From JAVVHH01 sp963835135 (GTDB taxonomy: Bacteria > Pseudomonadota > Alphaproteobacteria > Acetobacterales > Acetobacteraceae): 64,000 nt of DNA. The notes under the pieces are model-generated. The model made no database searches. It was not told the origin of the DNA and worked only from the letters and a program-made list of their open reading frames with translations. A program made the translations under genes and the position numbers. The stretch lies in assembly GCA_963835135.1 (NCBI GenBank), contig CAWIEF010000001.1:62001-126000 (forward strand), read 5' to 3'. Positions 8,460 to 17,225 of the stretch are shown one piece after another; the stretch's first letter is position 1, and each line of letters starts with the position of its first letter.

Positions 8460-9122
8460 TCACGGCGACATCTCATAGTGGTCCATCCGCCACGCCACCG
8501 GCTCCGCTGCCGCCAGCCGATACCACTCCTCCATCAACGGATGCGCCCGCACCGCCTCGCAATATGCCAGCGTGTCCGCCCCGATCGCCGGGCGATACGT
8601 CAGCAACCGCGCCACCACCGGCGCATACATCACGTCCGCCCCTGTGAACGCCGCCCCGAACAGATACGGCCCGCCCCCGCCGAACTGCGCCCGGGTCTCC
8701 CGCCACAGCGTCTCGATCCGCTCGACGTCCCGCAGCGCGCCCTCCGTCTGGCCCCGCCCGGCCCCGTCCCGCCCCAACACCATCGGCATCGCCTGCCGCA
8801 GGTCGCGGAACCCGGCGTGCATCTCCGCGCTGATCGACCGCGCCCACGCCCGCGCCGCCCTGTCCCCCGGCCACAGCGCCGGATACGCCTCCGCGCAGTA
8901 CTCGCAGATCGCCAGGCTCTCCCACACCTGCACGCCCCCATGCTCGAGGAACGGCACCAGCCCGCTCGGGGACCGGCGCGACACCGAGCTGCCGGCCCCG
9001 CCCCCCTCGAGCTGGATCACCACGTCCTCCACATCCAGCCCCGCCAGCCGCACCGCTAGCCACCCCCGCAGCGACCACGACGAATACCGCCGCGTCCCAA
9101 GCAACAACGTCCCGCCCGCCAT
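8460..9122 (-). CDS. Glutathione S-transferase family protein
   Basis: Cytosolic GST-fold protein of 220 residues. The N-terminal thioredoxin-like domain starts with LLLGTRRYSSWSLRGW, where a serine near residue 15 is the probable glutathione-activating residue, and contains the conserved cis-Pro segment GLVPFLEHGG and the glutathione-contact motif VWESLAI. The helical C-terminal domain has FTGADVMYAPVV, matching the usual N-cap aspartate motif. ATG at 9122 follows GGAGGG at good spacing; TTG at 9134 is possible. It is divergent from the aminotransferase gene, about 70 bases away. Substrate unknown; isomerase or detoxification roles are both possible. Confidence 0.85.
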   Translation of the reverse strand: MAGGTLLLGTRRYSSWSLRGWLAVRLAGLDVEDVVIQLEGGGAGSSVSRRSPSGLVPFLEHGGVQVWESLAICEYCAEAYPALWPGDRAARAWARSISAEMHAGFRDLRQAMPMVLGRDGAGRGQTEGALRDVERIETLWRETRAQFGGGGPYLFGAAFTGADVMYAPVVARLLTYRPAIGADTLAYCEAVRAHPLMEEWYRLAAAEPVAWRMDHYEMSP

Positions 9123-9193
9123 GCCGCCCTCCAACGATGCGCGCCGCTATCGCACGCTTGCCCGCTCCCCGCCAAAGCGCGATCATCCTCGCC

Positions 9194-10513
9194 ATGAACG
9201 AGATCGGCCGCCCCAACAATCTCGACGCCCACTGGATGCCGTTCACGGCCAACCGCACGTTCAAGCAAGCGCCCCGCATGCTCGCCCGCGCCAAGGACAT
9301 GTTCTATTACACGCCCGAGGATCGGGAAATTCTCGACGGAACGGCCGGATTGTGGTGCGTCAACGCCGGTCACGGCCGAGTGGAAATCATCGAGGCCATC
9401 CAGAAACAGGCCGCGATCATGGATTTCGCGCCCACCTTCCAGATGGGCCACCCGATCGCCTTCCAAGCCGCCGCCCGCCTGGCCGAGATCCTGCCCGCCT
9501 CGCTCGAGCGCGTGTTCTGGACCAACTCCGGCTCCGAGAGCGACGACACCGCGCTGAAGATCGCACTCGCCTACCAGCGCGCCCGCGGCCAAGCCCAGCG
9601 CGTCCGCCTCGTCGGCCGCGAGCGCGGCTATCACGGCGTCGGTTTTGGCGGCATGTCCGTCGGCGGCATCGGCCCCAACCGCAAGCAGTTCGGCGCCTTG
9701 CTCCCCTACGTCGACCACCTGCCGCACACGCACGACCTCGCTCACAACGCCTTCACCAAGGGCCAGCCCGCCTGGGGCGCCCACCTCGCCGACGCGCTCG
9801 AAAGCCTCGTCGCGCTGCATGGCGACACCATCGCCGCCGTCATGGTCGAGCCCGTCGCCGGCAGCACCGGCGTGCTCGTCCCACCCCAGGGCTACCTCGA
9901 ACGCCTCCGCGCGCTCTGCACCAAGCACGACATCCTGCTGATCTTCGACGAAGTCATCACCGGCTTCGGCCGCATGGGCACCAATTTCGGCGCCGAGTAT
10001 TTCGGCGTCGTGCCCGACCTGATGACCATGGCGAAGGGCCTCACCAACGCCGCCGTCCCCATGGGCGCCGTCGCCGCCACCGGCACGATCTACGACACCA
10101 TCGTCGAGAACAGCCCGGCCGGAATCGAGCTCTTCCACGGCTACACCTACAGCGGCCACCCCCTCGCCGCCGCCGCCGCCATCGCCACCATGGACCTCCA
10201 CCGCGCCGACGACCTCCCCGCCCGCGCCGCCGCCCTGCTCCCCTACTGGCAAGACGCGATCCACTCCCTCCGCACCGCCCCCGGCGTCATCGACATCCGC
10301 AACTGCGGCCTCATCGCCGGCATCGAGCTCCAGCCCCGCCCCGGCCACCCCTCCGCCCGCGCCATGGCCATCCTGCAGCACTGCTTCGACGCCGGCCTGC
10401 TGATCCGCACCACCGCCGACATCATCGCCCTCTCCCCACCCCTGATCGCCGAAAAGCCCCACGTCGACCGCATCGTTGAGACGCTGGACCACGCCCTCCG
10501 CGCCGTCGCATAG
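9194..10513 (+). CDS. Class III omega-aminotransferase (beta-alanine/omega-amino acid:pyruvate type)
   Basis: PLP-dependent transaminase of 439 residues that moves a terminal amino group to pyruvate. The N-terminal HWMPFTANRTFK block is typical of omega-amino-acid:pyruvate aminotransferases. The cofactor-binding aspartate is D252 in FDEVITGFGR and the Schiff-base lysine is K281 in AKGLTNAAVPMG. Length is normal for the family. ATG at 9194 starts the conserved region; the frame is open to 9137 but those codons look non-coding. A hairpin follows ten bases after the stop. Likely acceptors are pyruvate or glyoxylate, with beta-alanine or other omega-amines as donors; this is inference from family. 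Confidence 0.9.
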   Translation: MNEIGRPNNLDAHWMPFTANRTFKQAPRMLARAKDMFYYTPEDREILDGTAGLWCVNAGHGRVEIIEAIQKQAAIMDFAPTFQMGHPIAFQAAARLAEILPASLERVFWTNSGSESDDTALKIALAYQRARGQAQRVRLVGRERGYHGVGFGGMSVGGIGPNRKQFGALLPYVDHLPHTHDLAHNAFTKGQPAWGAHLADALESLVALHGDTIAAVMVEPVAGSTGVLVPPQGYLERLRALCTKHDILLIFDEVITGFGRMGTNFGAEYFGVVPDLMTMAKGLTNAAVPMGAVAATGTIYDTIVENSPAGIELFHGYTYSGHPLAAAAAIATMDLHRADDLPARAAALLPYWQDAIHSLRTAPGVIDIRNCGLIAGIELQPRPGHPSARAMAILQHCFDAGLLIRTTADIIALSPPLIAEKPHVDRIVETLDHALRAVA

Positions 10514-10522
10514 CGCAGCGCC

Positions 10523-10542
10523 CCGGCTGCGATCGCAGCCGG
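10523..10542. terminator. Perfect 20-bp inverted repeat after the aminotransferase gene, likely terminator hairpin
   Basis: CCGGCTGCGATCGCAGCCGG starts ten bases after the stop codon and folds into an 8-bp GC-rich stem with a GATC loop. There is no T-run after it, so it would be a weak intrinsic terminator or a transcript-stabilising hairpin. The following bases up to 10705 hold no gene that I can see. Confidence 0.55.
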
Positions 10543-10705
10543 CGGCGCCGCTCGACGAGATCATGATCGGGGCCATCCGCACTTTTGTGATCGGTTCGAC
10601 CCGGCCACCCCGTCCCGCCGCACGTAGCTCCAGAGCGTAGAACGCGGGCTGACGCCATAAAACGAAGTCGTGGCGCGGCCGAGGATGCAAGCGGAGCATG
10701 GATAA

Positions 10706-12682
10706 ATGGCAGTCATCACGGTCCCGATGAGCGGGCTTCAAGTCTCGGACACCACGCTGGACGACACGCTTCAAGCCGGTCCGGACGTTGTTGCAGGCAG
10801 CACGACCTACTTCGAGGTCGACGGCACATCGACACTGAAATCCCTCTTCATCGGATCGTCGATCGAGGTCGACGTCGGCAGCCCGTTCGGCTCCCCCGCG
10901 GGATCACTGACCGGAACCGGAAACGTCACCGGCAACAACGATCCCGCCGGCGTGCTTCCCGCGCTCGTCAATAACGGCACGCTCGACATCAACGGCACCA
11001 TCGCCGTCGCGCTCACCAACAACGGCACCCTCACGGTCGCCGCGGGTGAGCGGCTCGATCTAGAGGGTGATCTCTACAGCGTCGGGGCCACGACGCTCAC
11101 GGTCGCTGCCGGCGCCGAACTGGACCTCAATAGCCAGAACAGCGCGCTGGTGGCCAACCTCAGCGCGAACGGCACGGTCAAGGTCAGCGGCCCGAGCACC
11201 GCGCTGTCCGGCGCGACGACCCTCGCCACCCTGGTCGTGCAGGGTGACGCCGCGAACGCCGCGGCCGGCACGGCCGGCAGCCCCTACGTCGCCAAGCTCG
11301 AGCTGGAACAGGCGACCTTTGCCACGCCCATCAACAGCGTCACGCTTGGCCAGGATGCCCAAATCCGCTTCGGCAACGGGCCCACCACGGTGCAGCAGCT
11401 TACGATCGCCGGGTCATCCACCGCGGCGGTCCCGCTCGATCTCGTCATCGTCGACGGCACGCTTGTTGTCAGCGGCAGCGCCGCCGTCAGCATGGCCGAG
11501 TTCTCCAACGGCGGCACGATCGACTTCACCGCCGCCGGCGGCGCTAGCTTGCAGCGGCAACTGGTCGTCGACGCCAACACGACCCTCCGCAACGACGCTG
11601 CCATGACGATCGGCGGTCAAGGCGCCGCGACGACATCCATCGGCGCCGCCAACGCTGCCGCGGGGTCGAGCTTCATCAACGGCGCCGCCGGCCAGCTGAC
11701 CATCGCCGCCGGCGCCAGCCTCAGCGTCGCCGCCATCCAGAACGCCGGCGCCATCGTCATCGCCGGCAACACCTCGTTCCTACGGCCGATCGCGAACACC
11801 GGCACGATCGACGTCACGTCCGGCACCCTCGCACTCGACGCCGCCCCCCAAGGCACCGGAACGATCGCAGTCGAGACCGGCGCCGCCTTGTCGGTCGACA
11901 CGGCCTTCGCTCAGGGCGGCATCTCGCTTCGCAGCGGAAGCCTCCTGCGGCTTCTGCAGCCATCGAGCTTCGGCGGCACCATCCAAGCCCCGGCCACCGG
12001 CGCTGCCATCGAGTTCGCCAACAGCGCCGTGACGTCCGCCACGGTCGCAAACGGCTCGATCGTCGTCACGACCGGAACCGGAACGGTCAGCCTAGCCGAA
12101 ACCGGCTTGGTCACCGGGACGCCTTTGTCGATCAGCATGGATCAAGCGGGCGACAGCTTTCTGACCATCGCTGCGACAACCCCCGTACCCCCGACCACGC
12201 CCGCTGGGGGCACCTCCCCCGGAACCAGCACCCAGGCCCACCCCTCGGTCTACCGCTTCTTCGACGACGTCCACGGCACGCAATTCCTCACCGCGAGCCT
12301 GAGCGAATCACAAATGCTCCAGAGCGCACGGCCCGACCTCGTCTACGAGGGCGTCGGCCTCGCATCGGATGACCCGGCCACCGATCCCGCCGCCGCCCCG
12401 GTCTATCGCTTCTTCGATGGCCGCTTCGGCACCCATTTCTACACCGCAAGCGCCACCGAGCGCGACACCGTCCTCGCCACCCGCCCCGATCTCGTCAGCG
12501 AAGGCGTCGGCTTCTACGAACACGCGACCTCGCAACCCGGCGACGTCGCCGTCTACCGCTTTTTCGAGTCCGGCAACGGCACCCACTTCTACACGTCCAG
12601 CGCCACCGAGAGCGCCACGCTCGCCGCCACCCGCCCCGACCTCGTCGCCGAGGGCATCAGCTTCTACACGCCCTCCGCCTGA
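10706..12682 (+). CDS. Beta-repeat surface-type protein with three C-terminal DUF5648 repeats
   Basis: Protein of 658 residues. The first 500 residues are a low-complexity beta-helix-like series rich in NGT/NNG, TL, GA and SG turns (for example NNGTLDINGT and NNGTLTVAAG), as in filamentous surface proteins. The last 150 residues hold three repeats of a pattern near VYRFFD..GTHFYT.S..E.......RPDL..EG..F, matching DUF5648 modules found in secreted proteins. No Sec signal peptide, no RTX GGxGxD repeats and no autotransporter barrel are visible, so the export route is unclear; non-classical or type I secretion is possible. ATG at 10706 follows GCGGAG. A function in adhesion is a guess. Confidence 0.75.
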   Translation: MAVITVPMSGLQVSDTTLDDTLQAGPDVVAGSTTYFEVDGTSTLKSLFIGSSIEVDVGSPFGSPAGSLTGTGNVTGNNDPAGVLPALVNNGTLDINGTIAVALTNNGTLTVAAGERLDLEGDLYSVGATTLTVAAGAELDLNSQNSALVANLSANGTVKVSGPSTALSGATTLATLVVQGDAANAAAGTAGSPYVAKLELEQATFATPINSVTLGQDAQIRFGNGPTTVQQLTIAGSSTAAVPLDLVIVDGTLVVSGSAAVSMAEFSNGGTIDFTAAGGASLQRQLVVDANTTLRNDAAMTIGGQGAATTSIGAANAAAGSSFINGAAGQLTIAAGASLSVAAIQNAGAIVIAGNTSFLRPIANTGTIDVTSGTLALDAAPQGTGTIAVETGAALSVDTAFAQGGISLRSGSLLRLLQPSSFGGTIQAPATGAAIEFANSAVTSATVANGSIVVTTGTGTVSLAETGLVTGTPLSISMDQAGDSFLTIAATTPVPPTTPAGGTSPGTSTQAHPSVYRFFDDVHGTQFLTASLSESQMLQSARPDLVYEGVGLASDDPATDPAAAPVYRFFDGRFGTHFYTASATERDTVLATRPDLVSEGVGFYEHATSQPGDVAVYRFFESGNGTHFYTSSATESATLAATRPDLVAEGISFYTPSA

Positions 12683-12695
12683 CCCCGCAGACGAC

Positions 12696-12720
12696 GGCGC
12701 TGGCCGAGCCGGTCAGCGCC
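12696..12720. terminator. Bidirectional terminator-like hairpin between convergent genes
   Basis: GGCGCTG (12696–12702) pairs with CAGCGCC (12714–12720), and the stem can extend by three pairs including one G·U, leaving a five-base loop. It lies between the stop codons of the DUF5648 gene (12682) and the convergent DUF4337 gene (12724). No T-tract follows. Confidence 0.5.
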
Positions 12721-12723
12721 GCT

Positions 12724-13329
12724 TCAGAACGCCCCGTATTCCGGCGCCACATACCCCAGGATCGAGAGCGCCACCCCCGCCACCCCAAGCCCGGCCGCAA
12801 TCGCCACCAGCACCCGCGAACGCATGATCGCCGACGCCGTCGCCAGCACGATCCCAAGCTGAAACGCCGCCGACCCGTTGTGATAGGCGTGCGTCTGCTC
12901 CGTCGCATGATCCCGGTCGTGCTCGAACTCGTGCGCCCGCCGCGCGATCGCGTCGCGCCCGTCCTTCGGGTCCTTGTCATACCCCTCCGCGTCCGCCCGG
13001 AGCTTGGCCACAAGCGCGTCCCGTCGCGCGGTCGCGGCCGGGTCGGGCCCGAACTCCATCGCTGCCGCCAGCGCGGCGATGTCGCGCGCCACCGTCCCTC
13101 GCGTCGACTTGGCTTGGAACTGCGCCCACGCATCCGTCGCGTCGATCGCCCGCTGCTGCACCCGGATCTCCGCATGCCGCGCGCCCTGCTCGGCCAGCGC
13201 CAGCCCGGCCGCCAGCGCGGCGACCAGCAGCGCCGTCCACTGCGTCCCCTTGCTCAGCCCGTGCTCGCCGCCATGCTCCGAATGCGTCGCGTGCTGATGC
13301 CGCTCGAGGCTCTCGACGACCTCGCTCAT
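12724..13329 (-). CDS. DUF4337 family membrane protein
   Basis: Small membrane protein of 201 residues and unknown function. A histidine-rich N-terminus (HQHATHSEHGGEHG) precedes one hydrophobic helix near residues 30–46. A charged central region carries alternating Arg/Glu/Asp, including a YDKDPKDGRD stretch, and two C-terminal helices around residues 155–195 (GIVLATASAIM and AIAAGLGVAGVALSILGYV) follow. The layout fits DUF4337 proteins. Its ATG overlaps the stop of the upstream DUF4112 gene by four bases (ATGA), so the two are co-translated. No biochemical role is known to me. Confidence 0.75.
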   Translation of the reverse strand: MSEVVESLERHQHATHSEHGGEHGLSKGTQWTALLVAALAAGLALAEQGARHAEIRVQQRAIDATDAWAQFQAKSTRGTVARDIAALAAAMEFGPDPAATARRDALVAKLRADAEGYDKDPKDGRDAIARRAHEFEHDRDHATEQTHAYHNGSAAFQLGIVLATASAIMRSRVLVAIAAGLGVAGVALSILGYVAPEYGAF

Positions 13330-13691
13330 GCCGCCCGCTGCATCCAGCGTTCGAGCAGATCCAGGTTCCGCAAATTCGCCTTGAACGCCATGTCGAACAC
13401 ATCCCCCACGATCGGCACCGACCCGCCCGCCACCTCGACCGCCACGTTGGCAAGCATCCGCGCCACCAGGCCGTTCGGCGCGCCGAGCCGCCGCGCCTCC
13501 CACACCAAATATAACGAAACCAGACCGAGCGCCACGTCGCCGGCCACCGGCGACAGGCCGAGGATGCTGTTCAGCCCGAAGCGGAACCGTGTCCCCGGCA
13601 GCCCGAACTGCCCATCCAGCAGCCAGGCGAGCTTGCGCAGCCGGGCCAGCCGGGCAGCGGCGTCCAGATGATGCAGCGTGGTGGTCGTCAT
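13326..13691 (-). CDS. DUF4112 family protein
   Basis: Protein of 121 residues and unknown function. It shows the DUF4112 features: an early ARLARLRKLAWLLDGQFGLPGT segment split by G-x-RFRFGLNSILGLSPVAGD, a hydrophobic helix GLVSLYLVWEARRLG, and near the end VPIVGDVFDMAFKANLRNL. The two P-x-x-GD motifs are family-typical and suggest a short membrane-associated protein. It is coupled to the DUF4337 gene downstream by an ATGA overlap. The start ATG at 13691 is the only good candidate. Confidence 0.75.
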   Translation of the reverse strand: MTTTTLHHLDAAARLARLRKLAWLLDGQFGLPGTRFRFGLNSILGLSPVAGDVALGLVSLYLVWEARRLGAPNGLVARMLANVAVEVAGGSVPIVGDVFDMAFKANLRNLDLLERWMQRAA

Positions 13692-13753
13692 GGCAGTCTC
13701 CCCGAACGCGACGCTATGTCGGAGCGGTGCGGCCGCCGCACAAGTAAGACCTA

Positions 13754-14308
13754 TTAACTTTTCCCCAGTTCCTTCACCGCCGCCACCGCCGCCGGATCGG
13801 CCCAGTCCGCCGACCCCTCCAGCCGCGCCCGTTCCCGCCCCCGCGCATCGATCAGCACCGTCGTCGGGATCCCCCGCGACCCGAACGCCCGCGCCGCGTC
13901 GCCCCGCTGATCGAGCAGGATCGGCAGCCCGGTGATCCCCTGCGCGTCGAAGAACTTCTGCACCGCCGCCGCACCGGCGCGATCGGACGAGAGCGGCAGG
14001 ATCGCCACATGCGCCGGGTCCACCAGCGCGGCGAGCTTGGCCAGCGCCGGCATTTCGGCCACGCACGGAATGCACCAGGTCGCCCAGAAGTTCAGCACCA
14101 CGCCCTTGCCCGCGTAGTCCTTCAGTGTCCGCACCGCGCCATCGGCCGTCGTGAACTGGAACTCCGGCACCGGCGTCCCACTCGCCGGCAGTTCGTCCAT
14201 CGACGGCACCGTCGCACGCGGCGCCGCGGCCAGTTTGCGCCCCACCAGCACGGCCGGTAGGGTCGCGCCCGCTGCCGCGAGCAGGATCCGGCGTTTCATA
14301 GGGGTCAT
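13754..14308 (-). CDS. TlpA-like periplasmic thiol–disulfide oxidoreductase
   Basis: Thioredoxin-fold protein of 184 residues, with an N-terminal signal or anchor (MKRRILLAAAGATLPAVLV). The active-site motif is WCIPC within NFWATWCIPCVAEMP, followed by the cis-proline region RGIPTTVLIDARG. TlpA/ResA-type proteins reduce disulfides of apocytochromes or copper chaperones in the periplasm. A TlpA-like gene divergent from argH is a common alphaproteobacterial arrangement. ATG at 14308 has a GAGGGA sequence about ten bases upstream; ATG at 14299 is an alternative. The start codon lies only about 35 bases from argH, so the promoters must overlap or lie in the neighbouring coding sequence. Confidence 0.88.
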   Translation of the reverse strand: MTPMKRRILLAAAGATLPAVLVGRKLAAAPRATVPSMDELPASGTPVPEFQFTTADGAVRTLKDYAGKGVVLNFWATWCIPCVAEMPALAKLAALVDPAHVAILPLSSDRAGAAAVQKFFDAQGITGLPILLDQRGDAARAFGSRGIPTTVLIDARGRERARLEGSADWADPAAVAAVKELGKS

Positions 14309-14343
14309 GGGCTTTGTCCCTCGGTCAAGACGAACAGCGTAAT

Positions 14344-15726
14344 GTGGATGCGAACGCACAATGGGGCGGGCGTTTCGCCAGCGGTCCCTCGGTCATCATG
14401 CAGGACATAAATGCCTCGATCGGCTTCGATCGCAAGCTGTGGCGCCAAGACATCGCCGGCAGCCGCGCCCACGCCGCCATGCTCGCCCATGTCGGCGTCA
14501 TCGAACTCGCCGACGCCGACGCCATCCGCACCGGCCTCGACGCCATCGCCGCCGAGATCGAGGCCGGACGCTTCCCCTTCGTCGACGATCTCGAAGACAT
14601 CCACATGAACATCGAGGCCCGCCTCACCGAGCGCATCGGCGAGGCCGGCAAGCGCCTGCACACCGGCCGTAGCCGCAACGACCAGGTCGCCACCGATTTC
14701 CGCCTCTGGGTCCGCGACGCCATCGACGGCCTCGACGGCCAAGTCCGCGACGTCATGCAGGCCCTCGCCACCCGCGCCGCCGAGTTCGCCGCCGACCCGA
14801 TGCCCGGCTTCACCCACCTGCAGACCGCCCAGCCCGTCACCTTCGGGCACCATCTGCTCGCCTATGTCGAGATGCTGGCCCGCGACCGCTCCCGCCTGCG
14901 CGACGCCCGCGCCCGCATGAACGAGTGCCCGCTCGGCTCCGCCGCCCTCGCCGGCACCAGCTTCCCCATCGACCGTCAGATGACCGCCGCCACTCTCGGC
15001 TTCGACCGCCCCACCGCCAACTCGCTCGACGCCGTCAGCGACCGCGACTTCGCCCTCGACTTCCTCGCTGCCGCCGCCATCTGCGCCATGCATCTCTCCC
15101 GCCTGGCCGAGGAGATCGTCATCTGGTGCAGCGCCCCGTATGGATTCATCCGCCTGTCCGACGCCTTCACCACCGGTAGCTCCATCATGCCGCAGAAGCG
15201 CAACCCGGACGCCGCCGAGCTCGCCCGCGCCAAGACCGGCCGCGTCACCGGCGCGCTGGTCGCCCTGCTCACCGTCATGAAGGGCCTGCCGCTCGCCTAC
15301 GCCAAGGACACCCAAGAGGACAAGGAACCCGTCTTCGACGCCGCCGCCGCGCTCTCCCTCTCGCTTGCCGCCATCGGCGGCATGGTGCGCGACCTGCAGC
15401 CCAACCTGCCCCGCATGCGCGACATGGCCGGCGCCGGCTTCGCTACCGCGACCGACCTCGCCGACTGGCTTGTCCGCGTCCTCCATCTCCCCTTCCGCAC
15501 CGCCCACCACGTGACCGGCCGCCTCGTCGCCGCCGCCGAAGCCAAAGGCACCGACCTTGCCGGCCTCACCCTCGCCGAGATGCAGCAGGAAGAGCCCGCC
15601 ATCACCGCCGACCTGTTCAACGTCCTCACCGTCGACGCCTCCATCGCCAGCCGCACCAGCTTCGGCGGCACCGCCCCCACCAACGTCACCGCCCAAGCCC
15701 ACCGCTGGCGCGAGGCGCTGTCGTGA
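14344..15726 (+). CDS. argH: Argininosuccinate lyase ArgH
   Basis: Cleaves argininosuccinate to arginine and fumarate, the last step of arginine synthesis; cytosolic homotetramer. About 460 residues, the family length. Conserved regions are QWGGRF at the start, the first-block TGRSRNDQVATD, the THLQTAQPVTFGHH block with its conserved histidine, and the fumarate-lyase signature GSSIMPQKRNPD. The start is uncertain: GTG at 14344 sits just before the conserved WGGRF, while TTG at 14314 would add ten residues; neither has a strong ribosome-binding site. It heads the rightward core operon and its stop overlaps the lipoprotein start (GTGA). Confidence 0.95.
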   Translation: MDANAQWGGRFASGPSVIMQDINASIGFDRKLWRQDIAGSRAHAAMLAHVGVIELADADAIRTGLDAIAAEIEAGRFPFVDDLEDIHMNIEARLTERIGEAGKRLHTGRSRNDQVATDFRLWVRDAIDGLDGQVRDVMQALATRAAEFAADPMPGFTHLQTAQPVTFGHHLLAYVEMLARDRSRLRDARARMNECPLGSAALAGTSFPIDRQMTAATLGFDRPTANSLDAVSDRDFALDFLAAAAICAMHLSRLAEEIVIWCSAPYGFIRLSDAFTTGSSIMPQKRNPDAAELARAKTGRVTGALVALLTVMKGLPLAYAKDTQEDKEPVFDAAAALSLSLAAIGGMVRDLQPNLPRMRDMAGAGFATATDLADWLVRVLHLPFRTAHHVTGRLVAAAEAKGTDLAGLTLAEMQQEEPAITADLFNVLTVDASIASRTSFGGTAPTNVTAQAHRWREALS

Positions 15727-15902
15727 GGCGTTCAGCGTCATTGCCAGGCGCAAAGCGCCGCGGCGATCCACCGGCACGGACCGCCCTCGCCCTAACCCTC
15801 CTTGCCCTCACCCTCCTCGCCGCCTGCGGTAAGAAGGGCGGCCCCGTCCCGCCCGGCCCGCCTAACGAGGTCGTCTACCCCCGCGCCTACCCCTCCCGAT
15901 GA
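15723..15902 (+). CDS. lptM: Small LptM/YifL-like lipoprotein between argH and lysA
   Basis: A 59-residue protein, easily missed. It starts with GTG at 15723 (overlapping the argH stop as GTGA) and ends at 15902 (overlapping the lysA ATG as ATGA). It has a basic N-terminus, a hydrophobic run of Leu/Ala/Thr and the lipobox LLAAC at residues 33–37, followed directly by GKKGGPVPPGPP. The C-GxKG-P pattern after the lipidated cysteine is the hallmark of LptM (YifL), a partner of the LptD LPS translocon. A lipoprotein in this argH–lysA position is common in alphaproteobacteria. Function is inferred from the motif. Confidence 0.8.
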   Translation: MRRSASLPGAKRRGDPPARTALALTLLALTLLAACGKKGGPVPPGPPNEVVYPRAYPSR

Positions 15903-17225
15903 GCGCCGCCACCCTGCCCGCCAGCGAAGACCCCACGGCCGCCGAGCTGATCGCCGCCCGGCCGCACCTCTCCCTGCACGCCATGGACGGCCTCCTGGTC
16001 GAAGACGTCCCCCTCAATGCCATCGCCGACGCCGTCGGCACCCCCACCTGGGTCATCTCCGCCGGCGCCCTCCGATCCCGCCTCCGCCACCTCCAAGCCG
16101 CCCTCGCCGGCCTGCCCATCCGCGTCCACTACGCCGTCAAGGCCAACGACCACCTCGCCATCCTCCGCCTGGTGTCCCAGTGCGGCGCCGGCGCCGACGT
16201 CGTCAGCGGCGGCGAACTCCAGCGCGCCCTCCACGCCGGCATCGACCCGGCCCACATCGTTTTCTCCGGCGTCGGCAAGCAGGCCGTGGGAACTCCGTCT
16301 CGCCCTCGAGCGCCGCGTCGGCCAGATCAACGTCGAGAGCGCCGAAGAGCTCGCCATGCTCTCCGCCGCCGCCGCCCCCACCGGCCACACCGCAACCGTC
16401 GCGCTGCGCATCAACCCCGACGTCGACGCCGGCACCCACGCCAAGATCACCACCGGCCGCGCCGACAACAAATTCGGCATCTCCTACGCCGACGCCCCCG
16501 CCCTCTACGCCCACGCCGCCGCCCTCCCCGGCATCGACCCGGCCGGCATCGCGCTCCACATCGGCAGCCAGATCCTGTCGATGACGCCCTATCACGCCGC
16601 CTACCGCCGCGCCGCCGACCTCGTCCGCACCCTGCGCGCCGCGGGCCACGCCGTCCGAATCGTCGATTGCGGAGGCGGCCTCGGCATTGGCTACCGGGAC
16701 GACCCGGCCCCGCGTCCCGAAGCCTTCGCCGCCACCATCCGCCACGCCTTCGCCGGGCTGGACGTCGCGCTCGCAATCGAGCCCGGCCGCTGGCTCGCCG
16801 GCCCCGCCGGCCTCCTGCTCGCCTCCGTGGTCCTGAGCAAGACCACCGGCAGCCGCCGCTTCGTCGTCCTCGACGCCGCGATGAACGACCTGCTCCGCCC
16901 CGCAATGTACGAGGCGTGGCACGGCATCGTGCCCGTTTCCGCGCGCGATGCCGTCGCCCCGACCGAGCCGTTCGACATCGTCGGCCCCGTCTGCGAGACC
17001 GGCGACACGTTCGCCCGCGCCCGCGCCCTTCCGCCCCTCGCACCGCACGCAAAAGTAGCGATCCTCGACGCGGGTGCGTATGGTTCGGTCATGAGTTCGA
17101 CCTACAACGCCCGGCCGCTCGCCGCGCAGGTTCTCGTCGATGGCGGCCGCTGGGCGACGATCCGGGAGCGCCAGGCCCCGGAAGCAATGTGGGCCGCCGA
17201 GCGCGTGCCGGATTGGCTCGGGTGA
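15899..17225 (+). CDS. lysA: Diaminopimelate decarboxylase LysA, with an apparent +1 frameshift
   Basis: PLP enzyme converting meso-diaminopimelate to lysine, last step of lysine synthesis. Residues up to about 130 are read from ATG 15899, including the PLP lysine K81 in HYAVKAN and VFSGVGK. Near 16283–16287 the conserved protein continues one base later (WELRLALERRVGQINVES). That second frame carries HIGSQIL, the CGGGLGIGY phosphate loop, IEPGRWL and the active-site CETGD, and stops at 17225. The total length is 3n+1, so one surplus base (within AGGCCGTGG) explains it. The rest is fully conserved, so I favour a sequence error over a pseudogene. Stop overlaps the next GTG start. Confidence 0.9.
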
